From the NCBI RefSeq assembly GCF_022919575.1, contig NZ_CP095071.1:2852001-2916000 (forward strand): a stretch of 64,000 nucleotides of DNA, in the 5' to 3' direction. Made by a program: the position numbers and the translations under genes. Positions 8,677 through 18,476 of the stretch are shown here, one piece after another. The DNA is from Gracilibacillus salinarum (lineage in GTDB: Bacteria > Bacillota > Bacilli > Bacillales > Amphibacillaceae). The notes under the pieces were generated by a model. The model had not been told where the DNA came from. It saw nothing but the letters and a program-made list of their open reading frames with translations, and ran no database searches. How positions within the stretch are numbered: the stretch's first letter is position 1; each line of letters opens with the position of its first letter.

Positions 8677-9253
8677 TATACAACTACCTATAATACGGAT
8701 TATGTAAAGTAGAACTGTCTGACATTGTGGTAATTTCGATAGTTTTCATCTGCTTAGCAAAGCTCTGGAAATAGGCTCCACGTCCTGTGGGCACGGCTCA
8801 TAGCCGTCAAGCTAAGGAAAAGAGAAAAAAGAGCTTAAGCTGTCTCTTACATGTTCGGCCTATCATATAATCCATTCTTATGGACAGTTGAAAAGAAAGG
8901 GCAAAAGTTGTCCATAAGAATCAAAAGTATGACCACTCAAGGATATCAAAAGAACTCTTGTGGTCAAAAATCCGATTTCTTGTGCCAATACTTCAGGGAC
9001 AGCTATTATAAATAATATCTTTCACTCAACTCACAAAAAATCACTGCACATAGATAACTTGTATTCATTGCGGTAACGTATTCACTTTTCTTTTTAAAAG
9101 CATTACCTTAACTTGACGGCTATGGGGCACGGAGTGGTTGGACGAAGCGGTATGCCAGCACTTGAAACATTTCAAAATCACCGTATTGCTAAGGCCGTTT
9201 GTTTACATAATCCATATCATTGATTACTTCTATGACAGTCCTTATACTTTCTT
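8677..9253. repeat. Fold-back mosaic repeat, copy B
   Basis: Non-coding element between the DUF2975 and solute-binding genes. Head 8677-8775 (ATACAACTACCTATAATAC, then TCTGCTTAGCAAAGCTC) is inverted relative to tail 9130-9253 (GAGTGGTTGGACGAAGCGG). It holds an inner hairpin pair (8868-9007, arms ATTCTTATGGACA and TGACCAC) found inverted in copy D, and an 85-bp block (9039-9123) found in the same orientation in copy D with one mismatch. Confidence 0.78.
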
Positions 9254-9262
9254 TGCAAAAAA

Positions 9263-9295
9263 AAGAGACATATCTTTAACAAGATAATGCCTCTT
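9263..9295 (-). terminator. Terminator of the second solute-binding lipoprotein gene
   Basis: Stem AAGAGACATATCTT (9263-9276) / AAGATAATGCCTCTT (9281-9295), followed on the minus strand by eight T (9257-9264 region). It is a good intrinsic terminator for the gene ending at 9394. Confidence 0.7.
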
Positions 9296-9393
9296 ACCAA
9301 ATACAGAGAATAAAAACTTCTCTAACTCTACGCTGCCATGCCATTATGGAAGCAATGTGTAATGAAACTCAGAAATTGTTACTGTCACTCTTA

Positions 9394-10887
9394 TTATTCG
9401 GATGCATTATATTCCTCGATGATATCGTTCCCGCCTTCTTCTCGCCATTTTTCTACTGCTTGTTGGAATCCTTCTTCATCGATTTGGCCAAGAATGTACT
9501 GATTGGTTGCATCGGTAATGTATGATTGAAGTCTTGCACCATCATTAGCGAAGGTTTCAGAGTAAAGTGGTACCGTTGGATCCTCAATCAAGTATTCTTC
9601 ATTCTCTTTTGTTAATTCCTCTGCTTTCGCTTTGACTTCTAAATCGAAATATCCCTCATAACGACCATTTGTTTCTGGTTCACCGATTAAAATCGATTGA
9701 TATGGTTTCACTTCCCGATTGGTTAACTCATTATCATCAACAGGTAGAGCTCTTCCATCTTTTACAGAATAATGCTCCCCTTCTATTCCCCAGTAGCTTA
9801 GATTCGAAATTTCCGGTGTCATCATCTGGTCAAAGAATCCTAGAATTTTCTTTAATTCTTCTTCCGTTTCTACCGAGCTTTTAGGAAACATGATTAAGCT
9901 TCCATAGCCAGGAATCGCCCAAACACCGTATTCGCCATCTGGTCCAGCAATTTTATTTTGTACACCAAATTTAATGTCTGGATTGAGTGCTACAGCATCT
10001 TCATACAAGCTCTGAACATCTCCCATGGAGCCTACATATATACCAGCAGTTCCATTTTTAAAGAATTCTTGTTGATCCGGCTTACTCGTTACAGGGAAAT
10101 CCTGATTAATATAGCCGTTTTGATGCATTTCTCTAAAAAAGTCCATCGTTTGAATGTATTCATCAAACATAAATTCAGGAAGAAGTTGTCCATCTTTTTC
10201 TCCCCAATTGTTAGGGGTGCCAAACCAAGAGGATACTGTCTTAAATGCCCCGTACACTAAGTCACTTCTGTCGGTTACACCGAAGGTATCATCTTTCCCG
10301 TTGCCGTCTGGGTCATCCTCTGTAAATGCTCTTGCCATTTCCATAAATTCTTCCGTTGTCGTCGGAGCTTCCAATCCTAGATTTTCAGCCCAGTCCTTTC
10401 GGTAGATAATCCCTTGTCTTGATAAAGGACGTCCTTGGTATAAAGTATACTGCTTACCATTCACAAGTGTATTATCCAGAATATTGTCTTTTAATTTAGA
10501 TAAGTTTTCGAATTCATCTAAGTATTTTCCTACTTCCCAAAATTGGCCATCCTCCATGGCATCACGGAATTGAACAAAAGAAGTTTGATTCTTAAGAAAC
10601 ACAGCATCAGGTAATGAACTGGTTGCAAAAGCCGTATTCAGACGGTCTTCATAGTTATTATCAGGTACCCACTGTATTTCAATATCTGTGTCGGTTTTCT
10701 CCTCTATTTTATTTAGTACCTTCTCTTCCGGTACCTCCGGTGTGTGCAGGTTAGCCATCATAGAAAAAGAGAATGTGCCGTCCTCATCCACTTGATCACC
10801 TGAACTACTTTCTTCGCTATTACAAGCCGTTAATGCAAATACGGAAAGTAATAGCAATATGCCGAATGCCTTACTCCACTTAGCCAA
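9394..10887 (-). CDS. LplA-type solute-binding lipoprotein
   Basis: Extracellular solute-binding protein of about 497 residues, the long type related to LplA, typical of Bacillaceae sugar or oligosaccharide importers. The signal peptide ends in lipobox LTAC. I prefer the TTG at 10887 over the ATG at 10908, because AGGAGGG lies 6 nt before the TTG and the protein then begins directly with a clean signal, MAKWSKAFGILLLLSVFAL. Features: MMANLHTPEVPEEKVLNKIE near the start, DPDGNGKDDTFGVTDRS in the middle, and a Glu-rich C-terminus. There are no permease or ATPase genes beside it, so it is an orphan binding protein in this window. Weak cre-like sequences lie upstream. Substrate unknown. Confidence 0.88.
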   Translation of the reverse strand: MAKWSKAFGILLLLSVFALTACNSEESSSGDQVDEDGTFSFSMMANLHTPEVPEEKVLNKIEEKTDTDIEIQWVPDNNYEDRLNTAFATSSLPDAVFLKNQTSFVQFRDAMEDGQFWEVGKYLDEFENLSKLKDNILDNTLVNGKQYTLYQGRPLSRQGIIYRKDWAENLGLEAPTTTEEFMEMARAFTEDDPDGNGKDDTFGVTDRSDLVYGAFKTVSSWFGTPNNWGEKDGQLLPEFMFDEYIQTMDFFREMHQNGYINQDFPVTSKPDQQEFFKNGTAGIYVGSMGDVQSLYEDAVALNPDIKFGVQNKIAGPDGEYGVWAIPGYGSLIMFPKSSVETEEELKKILGFFDQMMTPEISNLSYWGIEGEHYSVKDGRALPVDDNELTNREVKPYQSILIGEPETNGRYEGYFDLEVKAKAEELTKENEEYLIEDPTVPLYSETFANDGARLQSYITDATNQYILGQIDEEGFQQAVEKWREEGGNDIIEEYNASE

Positions 10888-11320
10888 ATGAAACCCTCCT
10901 ATTTTCATTACATTGATTTTTCTTTACACAACTCCATCATAAGCAAGCGCTTTATTAATGTATATAATCATTTGATCACAAATTTTTGAAAGCGCTGATG
11001 AAAAGGGAAGCGTTTCGTGAATAATCATTATTCTCTACAACCGTATAATCATATAACAAAGTGATTATTTTCGAAGGGCTGTGCCTGCGAGAACAGGCGT
11101 GAGAGATAGGTTTGTCTAAAAATGATGGTTAATGCCACCCTATTGAAACAGTCCTTATGATTTGATCACTCTATTTTTCCTAGCTGAGAAAAATCGCCAC
11201 TATTTCAAAGAGAATCTTCTATCATTACTGTTAAAATTTCTATTATTCTGTTAAACTTATTGAATTTAGGGAAAATATTAGCAAGATCGTAGAAAAACTA
11301 TACATAAGGAAGTGAACAAC
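10888..11320. promoter_or_regulatory. Divergent promoter region with possible cre-like sites
   Basis: A 430-bp gap between divergent lipoprotein genes, with no ORF of note. AGCAAGCGCTTTAT (10942-10955) and TGAAAGCGCTGATG (about 10987-11000) resemble CcpA sites imperfectly. Promoters for both genes should lie here, but I cannot place -10/-35 pairs with confidence. Confidence 0.35.
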
Positions 11321-12457
11321 ATGAAAAGGTTATCCATGCTATTCTCTGGCGTCCTTCTTGTCTTTTTCCTTGTCGCTTGCTCGGAAGACGCTTCTACTAG
11401 CAAGAATGAAGGGAAAGACGACAACTCGCAATCGGAAGAAGACACCACAGACAAAAACGAAGAAAATAACGAAACAGAAGAACAACAAGATAAAGAAGAA
11501 GAGGAAGAAACGAAGCCACCTCAGCCTTATGAAGCGTTAGAGCCGGCTGCAGATGCTACGCCTCTTCAAGATAAATTATCGGAAGAAGAGCTCAGCAAGA
11601 TGCCAAGTGCCGAAGCTCACGGAGAGGATCGTACAAGAATGGTGCCAGTAGGTGAGACATTGGTAAAAGGTGCCGAGGATCAAACCGATGGGCCACTGAA
11701 GGATCATCGAATTGTCGCCTATTATGGGCATCCGAACTCTACTAATATGGGGATTCTTGGTGAAATGGAACCCGACGCGCTCATGACAAAACTTAAAGAA
11801 CAGACACAAGCGTATTCAGATGCAGATCCATCCCGTCCAGCGATTCCTATGATTGAGCTGATTTCAACGGTAGCGCAGCGCAATCCTGGACCTGAAGGAA
11901 AGTACTATCACATGACGTCACCAGAGCAAATTGACGAATATGCCAAGCTTGCAAAAGAAAATAACGCACTGCTAATGCTGGACGTTCAGCTGGGAACAGA
12001 CTCTGTCTTGAATCAAGTGAAATTACTGGAGAAATGGCTGAAGCTTCCGTACGTCCACTTAGCTATTGATACCGAATTCCATGTAGAAGAAGGGGAAACA
12101 CCAGGTATCGACCTTGGTCAAGTGAACGGTGCAGAAGTGCAAAAAGCTGTCGATTATCTCACGAACATGGTGGAAGAAAATAATTTACCAGATAAAATCG
12201 TTCTCGTTCACCAGTTCATAGACGGCGCACTGACAAACAAAGAAGCCATCCAGCCAACCGAAAACGTGGAAGTCGCATTGAACTATGACGGCTGGGGTGA
12301 TGCATCAACGAAGAAGTCACTCTATCGCAAATTTGTGCGAAATGAAGCGGTACAATACGGCGGATTTAAAATCTTTTATGATAAAGATAAACCTGTTCTG
12401 AGTGCGGAAGAAGTATTGAAACTTGACCCGAATCCGTCGATTATTAATTATCAGTGA
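11321..12457 (+). CDS. Lipoprotein with acidic linker and TIM-barrel-like domain, function unknown
   Basis: Lipoprotein of 378 residues. The ATG at 11321 is preferred over a GTG nine bases earlier because AAGGA is 10 nt upstream. Lipobox LVAC ends the signal, and a 50-residue linker made almost entirely of Asp, Glu, Asn, Lys and Gln follows, probably spanning the wall. The folded part starts near residue 120 with RIVAYYGHPNSTNMGILG and continues with alternating strand/helix blocks (IPMIELISTVA, NALLMLDVQLG, VHLAIDTEFHV, KIVLVHQF, VALNYDGWG), each ending in an acidic or polar residue. This suggests a TIM barrel with a glycosidase-like pocket (inferred). I do not recognise the family. No operon partner is evident. 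Confidence 0.75.
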   Translation: MKRLSMLFSGVLLVFFLVACSEDASTSKNEGKDDNSQSEEDTTDKNEENNETEEQQDKEEEEETKPPQPYEALEPAADATPLQDKLSEEELSKMPSAEAHGEDRTRMVPVGETLVKGAEDQTDGPLKDHRIVAYYGHPNSTNMGILGEMEPDALMTKLKEQTQAYSDADPSRPAIPMIELISTVAQRNPGPEGKYYHMTSPEQIDEYAKLAKENNALLMLDVQLGTDSVLNQVKLLEKWLKLPYVHLAIDTEFHVEEGETPGIDLGQVNGAEVQKAVDYLTNMVEENNLPDKIVLVHQFIDGALTNKEAIQPTENVEVALNYDGWGDASTKKSLYRKFVRNEAVQYGGFKIFYDKDKPVLSAEEVLKLDPNPSIINYQ

Positions 12458-12535
12458 TATTAGTCATAATAAGGTATGGGAAGTAACGGATGTGATATTA
12501 TAGAGATAAAGAATAAGTTGAAAGGAATGATTTCG

Positions 12536-13112
12536 GTGGCCATTCCCAACAAAAAAGAAAAATATTCGTATGCTGATTATCTAACATGGGACGAAGATGA
12601 AAAGCTTGAACTGGTTGATGGAGAGATTTTCAATATGTCTCCTGCTCCATCAAGAAAACATCAACAAGTTCTCAGAGAGTTATCGACAGCCTTTACGATT
12701 TACTTGCGGGAAAAAGAATGTGAGGTATTTTTTGCACCTTTTGATGTCAGGCTACTAGTCCATAATAAACAAAACGAAGCAATACATGATGTTGTTCAAC
12801 CTGACTTATCGATTGTTTGTGATCCGAAGAAACTGGATGATAAAGGTTGTAATGGCTCACCGGATTTAATATTTAATTATCGAAGTTCTTTCACCCACCT
12901 CTGTTAAGTTAGACCGCTGGAAGAAGTATCAGCTTTATGAGAAAGCTGAAGTAAAAGAGTATTGGTTGATTGATCCCGTAAACGAATCGTTAGAAATATA
13001 TCTTCTAATAGATAAGCATTACAAAATGCAAGGTGTCTATACAAAGGATGACACTATCTCCGTTCATACGTTAACCGGCATGCAAATAGATCTTAACAAT
13101 ATATTTATATAA
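12536..13112 (+). pseudogene. Uma2-family (DUF820) gene broken by a 7-bp tandem duplication
   Basis: Uma2 proteins have a restriction-endonuclease-like fold. This copy reads from a GTG at 12536 (AAAGGA 9 nt upstream) through YSYADYLTWDEDEKLELVDG and SPAPSRKHQQVLREL to NGSPDL, then meets the duplicated 7-mer ATTTAAT (12864-12870 and 12871-12877). The frame shifts and stops at 12907. Removing one copy restores PDLIIEVLSPTSVKLDRWKK and an open frame through VKEYWLIDPVNES to the stop at 13110-13112, giving a normal-length protein of about 190 residues. The duplication removes the catalytic PDL-IEV region's continuity, so the product is presumably inactive. The tail has no other defect, so the break looks recent. 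Confidence 0.88.
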
Positions 13113-13226
13113 AGCAACAGTAAAAAGAAAGCCCAGGACTTATCTTAACGGGTTCTGTTTCGGGCTAATAACAATACAAATAACATGATGATTAGCATAT
13201 ATTTCGCAGTATAATTAGTAAACAAA

Positions 13227-13252
13227 AAACGCTCAGATTTTTCTGAGCGTTT
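13227..13252. terminator. Bidirectional terminator
   Basis: Stem ACGCTCAGA (13229-13237) / TCTGAGCGT (13242-13250) extended by A-T pairs, with a TTTT loop. The minus strand continues into a T-rich run and the plus strand into TTCTGTTT. It can serve the Uma2 remnant and anything reading leftward. Confidence 0.65.
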
Positions 13253-13253
13253 C

Positions 13254-13571
13254 TGTTTACTGTTTATTTTTCTTCTTCAACTAAAGTGCCCGTTACTTTA
13301 ATTGTAGCAATATTCACATTCTGTATTTTTTATCTTTGTTTTATTGCAATTCATTTATTGCTGTTTTTAATTTCGTATTAGTTTCTTCGTTTCCCTCTAC
13401 ATAGAACACCAAAATATTTTTATTAGTGAATGCTTTGTGAATTTCCAATTCCATTGTTAGAAAAATGTGTTTTAGGATTTCTCATACAACCATCGTGTTC
13501 ACATGATATATTATTCTCTCGTGGCAAAACCGATGTAGCACAGACGCGCGAACACTTGGCGGCATGTTTTA
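13254..13571. other. Unassigned stretch with a 37-codon ORF on the minus strand
   Basis: No convincing full gene. The minus strand holds a short open frame (about 13341-13454, MELEIHKAFTNKNILVFYVE..., ending KLKTAINELQ) with protein-like composition but no ribosome binding site, which could be the tail of a decayed gene. A second frame nearby reads CEHDGCMRNPKTHF. I cannot assign either. It may be another dispersed repeat or gene debris. Confidence 0.3.
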
Positions 13572-13605
13572 GACAAATAAGGAGTAACTCTACTCCTTAT
13601 TTGTC
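13572..13605 (-). terminator. Long perfect hairpin after the second PTS IIA gene
   Basis: Perfect 15-bp stem GACAAATAAGGAGTA (13572-13586) / TACTCCTTATTTGTC (13591-13605) with a 4-nt loop, directly after the 13612 stop. The T run after it is weak, so it could also stabilise the transcript's 3' end. Confidence 0.55.
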
Positions 13606-13611
13606 GAATTA

Positions 13612-14112
13612 TTATGCGTCCACTTTCTTATCAACTGTCATGAAGATAGATTCCCCGGCAACCAGGTTATGTTCATCACTCTTTGTTAATGATTCCACTA
13701 TCTCAAAATTGGTGATGACTACTGGTGAAATAATGCTGTCTGCTTTTTCCTTAATGAACGGTAAATCGAATGTAACAAGTTTATCCCCTGCTTTCACTTT
13801 ATCTCCTTGGGAAACAAAACCTTCAAATCCTTCTCCATTCAATGCTACGGTTTCTAAGCCAATATGAATTAACACTTCTAACCCATTTTTGCTTTTAATT
13901 CCTACTGCATGCTTCGTATTGGAAAATTGTACGACCTCACCATCAATAGGTGCTACCACTTTACCCTCTGTCGGTTCAATAGCAATGCCATCTCCCAATA
14001 ACTTGTTACTAAACATTTCATCCGGTACATCTTCCATCTTAACCTGTTTTCCGGTCATAGGTGCTAATAGTGTCTCGCTCGTTTCTTTTTTTCCAAATAG
14101 TTTTTTTAACAC
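13612..14112 (-). CDS. PTS glucose-family IIA protein (copy 2)
   Basis: Second free EIIA of the glucose family, 166 residues. His68 in TKHAVGIKS and His83 in VLIHIGLETVAL form the active site; His83 is the expected phosphorylation site. GTG start, with AGGAGG 8 nt upstream. It lies downstream of the alpha-glucoside EIICB and 6-phospho-alpha-glucosidase genes on the same strand, separated by a hairpin. EIICB here lacks a IIA domain, so this protein is the natural phosphate donor for it (inference). It is highly similar to copy 1 at 7329-7820, differing mainly at the C-terminus (SIFMTVDKKVDA versus STLMTVSRK), so the pair probably arose by duplication. Confidence 0.9.
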   Translation of the reverse strand: MLKKLFGKKETSETLLAPMTGKQVKMEDVPDEMFSNKLLGDGIAIEPTEGKVVAPIDGEVVQFSNTKHAVGIKSKNGLEVLIHIGLETVALNGEGFEGFVSQGDKVKAGDKLVTFDLPFIKEKADSIISPVVITNFEIVESLTKSDEHNLVAGESIFMTVDKKVDA

Positions 14113-14236
14113 AGAGTATTCCTCCTGTATCTATAATTTTTTCTGCTGAACAATTCGTCATCATCCCTCGGTCTCATTAGTTAAGATGGTCAGAGACAAT
14201 TGATAGTGAAGATAAAAAGCATTTACAAGTAAACAG

Positions 14237-14260
14237 GCGGGGAAAATATCTTTTCCCCGC
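14237..14260 (-). terminator. Terminator of the phospho-alpha-glucosidase gene
   Basis: Perfect 10-bp stem GCGGGGAAAA (14237-14246) / TTTTCCCCGC (14251-14260) with loop TATC, right after the stop at 14275. The T tract after the stem is short. Confidence 0.6.
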
Positions 14261-14274
14261 TCTAATAACATTAA

Positions 14275-15603
<1,329 letters not shown>

Positions 15604-15618
15604 CTATCTTCCTTTCTA

Positions 15619-17214
15619 TTAATCATCTGATTGAATTCCTAAATAGTTATCAACTTGTCTTCTAATGTTGTTTACTTCCAGGCCATACACAACCTGCACA
15701 TTTTTATCCTTGATTATGACGCCATTAGCACCTGTTTCATTTTTTAAAATCGCTTCATCCACTGCATCCGGCTTATCTACGGTAAGTCTTAAGCGTGTAT
15801 AACAATTCGTTACCGTCTTAATATTGTCCTTGCCGCCCAATGCACCAACAATAACATTGGCTAAACCATCACCTGGTTGAGCGCCTTCCTCGTTATCATT
15901 GCTTTTCTTCTCTTTGTATTCTTTCTTGGAATACATTTTCGTTTCTTGATCGGCATCCTCACGTCCAATTGTTTTAAAGTTAAATTTGACAATGAGAAAG
16001 CGAAACACACCATAATAGATGGCAAAGAATATTAAACCAACTACAATGTACATCGGCCAGCTCGTCTTTTCGATTCCAAGCGGTAAATTATATAGCAGGA
16101 AGTCGATCATCCCATTTGGACCAATAGCTCTTACATCTAAAAGATTGAGCGTTACAAAACTTAAGCCAGCTAATGCTGCATGGACCACAAATAGAAGTGG
16201 TGCTACGAACATAAAGGAGAACTCAATTGGCTCGGTTACCCCAGCAAGAAAAGAGGTAAATGCTACCGGAATGAGAATCGCTTTTGCTTTTTTCTTATTT
16301 TCCGGCTTTGCTGTATGATACATCGCTAAACAAGCGCCGATTAAACCAAACATCTTCGAGATACCACGAGCATCCCAGATCACACTTTCTGACAGACGCG
16401 TAACACTCGGGTTTGCAATCTCGGCATAATAAATATTTCTAGCCCCTTCAAACACCTGACCGCCAACCTCTTGCACACCACCTAAGGAGGTATATAAGAA
16501 CGGCGTATACACTAAATGATGCAAGCCAGTTGGAATCAACAGTCTTTCTAATGCACCATATAAAAACAATCCAAAATTGCCGCTTCGCTGAATCAACTCT
16601 CCTAAACTATTAATGCCACTCTGAAAGAACGGCCAAATATATGTCAGGGAAACCGCTAACAAAATCACTACAGGAATTAAGACAATAAAAACAAATCGTG
16701 AACCTCCATATATTTGAAAGGCACCTTTTAATTCTGTCTCAATAAACCGATTATGGACAGCAGCGGTAATCACCCCGAGAATCAGTCCCAGGAATACACC
16801 CATATCCAGGATTTGAACTCCTAACACTAATTTTTGCCCAGTGCTTTGCATTGCATCCGCTTCCGCTAATAAACCAGCTAGTTCCATGAATTTGTTCATG
16901 GCATTAACGAAAACAAGGTATCCCAGCAATGCTGTAAACCCAGCAACGGACTTTTCCTTTTTCGCTAGACCAACGGTAATCCCAACACAAAATATCAGTC
17001 CTAAGTTACCTAGAATGGCAACCAATGACCCAGATAATATAGAACCAAATCCAGTTAAAATCGGATTATCTAAAAATGGAACAGCATCCAGTAAACGTTG
17101 ATTGGTAAAAACATTACCAAGCGCAATTAATATACCTGCAATTGGCAGAATCAATACAGGGATAAACATAGCTTTCGAAAAGCGTTGCATCGCTTCCATT
17201 GCTCTCTCTTTCAT
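15619..17214 (-). CDS. glvC: Alpha-glucoside-specific PTS EIICB
   Basis: Membrane permease of the glucose-superfamily PTS, about 531 residues. EIIC covers roughly residues 1-420 with about ten membrane segments and the conserved stretches TGLHHLVYTPF and GVTEPIEFSFMF. A charged linker (430-445) leads to EIIB, whose phosphorylated cysteine is Cys472 in NCYTRLRL. There is no IIA domain, so it needs a free IIA such as the one at 13612-14112. Best match by memory is GlvC/MalP, which imports and phosphorylates maltose-type disaccharides; the adjacent MalA-type hydrolase supports this. The ATG at 17214 is favoured, with GGGGGG 6 nt upstream. It is transcribed after a strong terminator, so it has its own promoter, probably controlled by the RpiR regulator. 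Confidence 0.92.
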   Translation of the reverse strand: MKERAMEAMQRFSKAMFIPVLILPIAGILIALGNVFTNQRLLDAVPFLDNPILTGFGSILSGSLVAILGNLGLIFCVGITVGLAKKEKSVAGFTALLGYLVFVNAMNKFMELAGLLAEADAMQSTGQKLVLGVQILDMGVFLGLILGVITAAVHNRFIETELKGAFQIYGGSRFVFIVLIPVVILLAVSLTYIWPFFQSGINSLGELIQRSGNFGLFLYGALERLLIPTGLHHLVYTPFLYTSLGGVQEVGGQVFEGARNIYYAEIANPSVTRLSESVIWDARGISKMFGLIGACLAMYHTAKPENKKKAKAILIPVAFTSFLAGVTEPIEFSFMFVAPLLFVVHAALAGLSFVTLNLLDVRAIGPNGMIDFLLYNLPLGIEKTSWPMYIVVGLIFFAIYYGVFRFLIVKFNFKTIGREDADQETKMYSKKEYKEKKSNDNEEGAQPGDGLANVIVGALGGKDNIKTVTNCYTRLRLTVDKPDAVDEAILKNETGANGVIIKDKNVQVVYGLEVNNIRRQVDNYLGIQSDD

Positions 17215-17295
17215 CAAAATCCCCCCTTAAACTCCTAAATCTATTTATATTTTTTCACTTACCAGCTTGGTTGTAAATGTTTTCAGCCATAGAAA

Positions 17296-17324
17296 AAACG
17301 TGTTTCGCCAACTGAAACACGTTT
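17296..17324 (-). terminator. Terminator of the RpiR-type regulator gene
   Basis: Stem AAACGTGTTTC (17296-17306) / GAAACACGTTT (17314-17324), 7-nt loop, followed on the minus strand by TTTTTTCT. It separates the regulator from the EIICB-hydrolase unit. Confidence 0.75.
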
Positions 17325-17335
17325 CACGTGAAAAA
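17320..17335. other. parS-like palindrome beside the terminator
   Basis: CGTTTCACGTGAAAAA matches the parS consensus TGTTTCACGTGAAACA at 14 of 16 positions, with the central TTTCACGTGAAA intact. Overlap with the terminator stem leaves open that part of the symmetry serves termination. Confidence 0.45.
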
Positions 17336-17339
17336 GTAT

Positions 17340-18101
17340 TTATTCTTTTTTATGAAGCCTTACGAGATACTCCTTCATAATGATCTCAAACAGCATCAAT
17401 AGCTTTGGAAAAAAGATATTCGGAAGCATATTACGATCGTCTAATTTATTATTATCACTGATTTTGAAATTAATATCAGATAAATCAGCTACCCGATTCT
17501 GAGTCTCTTTCGTGAACGAAACCGTAGTAATCTTTTGCTCACGAGCAGCATTCAGCTTATCAATTACTTGCTGCGTTTCTCCAGACTTCGATATCACAAC
17601 TAATGCGCCAATATCATCAATGTTATTTTCAAATACGCCAACGGAATCCATACCGCTTGCAAGGACAGTCTTCTTGCCTAACACCAGCAATTTTTTATAC
17701 AGGTACTCGGCTGTAATACCAGAAAAGCCCGTGGCATAAATAAAAATGTATTGCTGGTCTAAATGTAAAACCCGCTCAATAAATTGCGTAATATCCTCCA
17801 TCGTATTGTACTGAAAGAAGTCCTGCGAGCTCATTTCTGGAAAGTCTTCCATTACTTCAGGTTTCGGCTTTTCCATTGTATTAAGCAATGGCAAGAGATT
17901 ATAATACATGTCCACAAAGCCCGTGTAGCCTAATTTCTTGGCAAGTCGAATCACCGTGGCAGCTGAAGTATAATTGTTCTCTGCTATCTTCCGAACCCCC
18001 ATTTGAAGCACCTTGTCGATGTTTTTAATAATATATTCTAATATCTGTATGTCTATTTCTGACAGATTTTTTCCTTGCGTTAATTTACTTATGTCTATCA
18101 A
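17340..18101 (-). CDS. glvR: MurR/RpiR-family regulator of the alpha-glucoside genes
   Basis: Sugar-phosphate-responsive transcription factor, about 254 residues. The N-terminal RpiR helix-turn-helix domain includes LEYIIKNIDKVLQMGVRKIA and TSAATVIRLAKKLGYTGF, followed by a SIS domain from about residue 105 with YIFIYATGFSGITAEYL and VVISKSGETQQVI, which binds the phosphosugar. The frame stays open upstream to 18182, but that part has no RBS and poor protein character; GAGAGAG sits 8-9 nt before a TTG at 18101, which I choose. GTG at 18110 is an alternative. Its place directly upstream of EIICB and GlvA matches the Bacillus glv operon, where GlvR activates the genes; direction of control here is inferred. 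Confidence 0.85.
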   Translation of the reverse strand: MIDISKLTQGKNLSEIDIQILEYIIKNIDKVLQMGVRKIAENNYTSAATVIRLAKKLGYTGFVDMYYNLLPLLNTMEKPKPEVMEDFPEMSSQDFFQYNTMEDITQFIERVLHLDQQYIFIYATGFSGITAEYLYKKLLVLGKKTVLASGMDSVGVFENNIDDIGALVVISKSGETQQVIDKLNAAREQKITTVSFTKETQNRVADLSDINFKISDNNKLDDRNMLPNIFFPKLLMLFEIIMKEYLVRLHKKE

Positions 18102-18195
18102 TTTAGTCACTCTCTCAGGTTGGATTATACGTTTATTATAGCGGATGGTGTTAGGGGGGACAAATCGGGAGGTTATGTACAATATTATGTTGTTA

Positions 18196-18230
18196 CATTA
18201 GTTTGTCGATTGTTTATGGACAAACTAATG
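18196..18230. promoter_or_regulatory. 12-bp perfect dyad upstream of the RpiR-type regulator
   Basis: CATTAGTTTGTC (18196-18207) and GACAAACTAATG (18219-18230) form a perfect inverted repeat with an 11-nt spacer. No T run follows on either strand, so it is more likely an operator than a terminator. It lies about 95 bp upstream of the regulator and 250 bp upstream of the divergent lipoprotein gene. Confidence 0.45.
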
Positions 18231-18476
18231 GAGCCGATTAAATCTTGAGCGAATAGTAACGTATATTTATTTAAAAAGCTTATTAATTTGGAACCAATAA
18301 TCAAATGACGTTTATGAATAGAAATTAGTCTTTTATGACAAAAATGACCAAATTATTGGAAATTGTGGTAGTCTAGTTCTATGTTAATCGCTACATTTCT
18401 GTTCCTGAAGTTTGGATTACAGTAAATGGTACAAATGAAGAATTATTTACCTATTCACAAGGAGAATCTATCAAAA

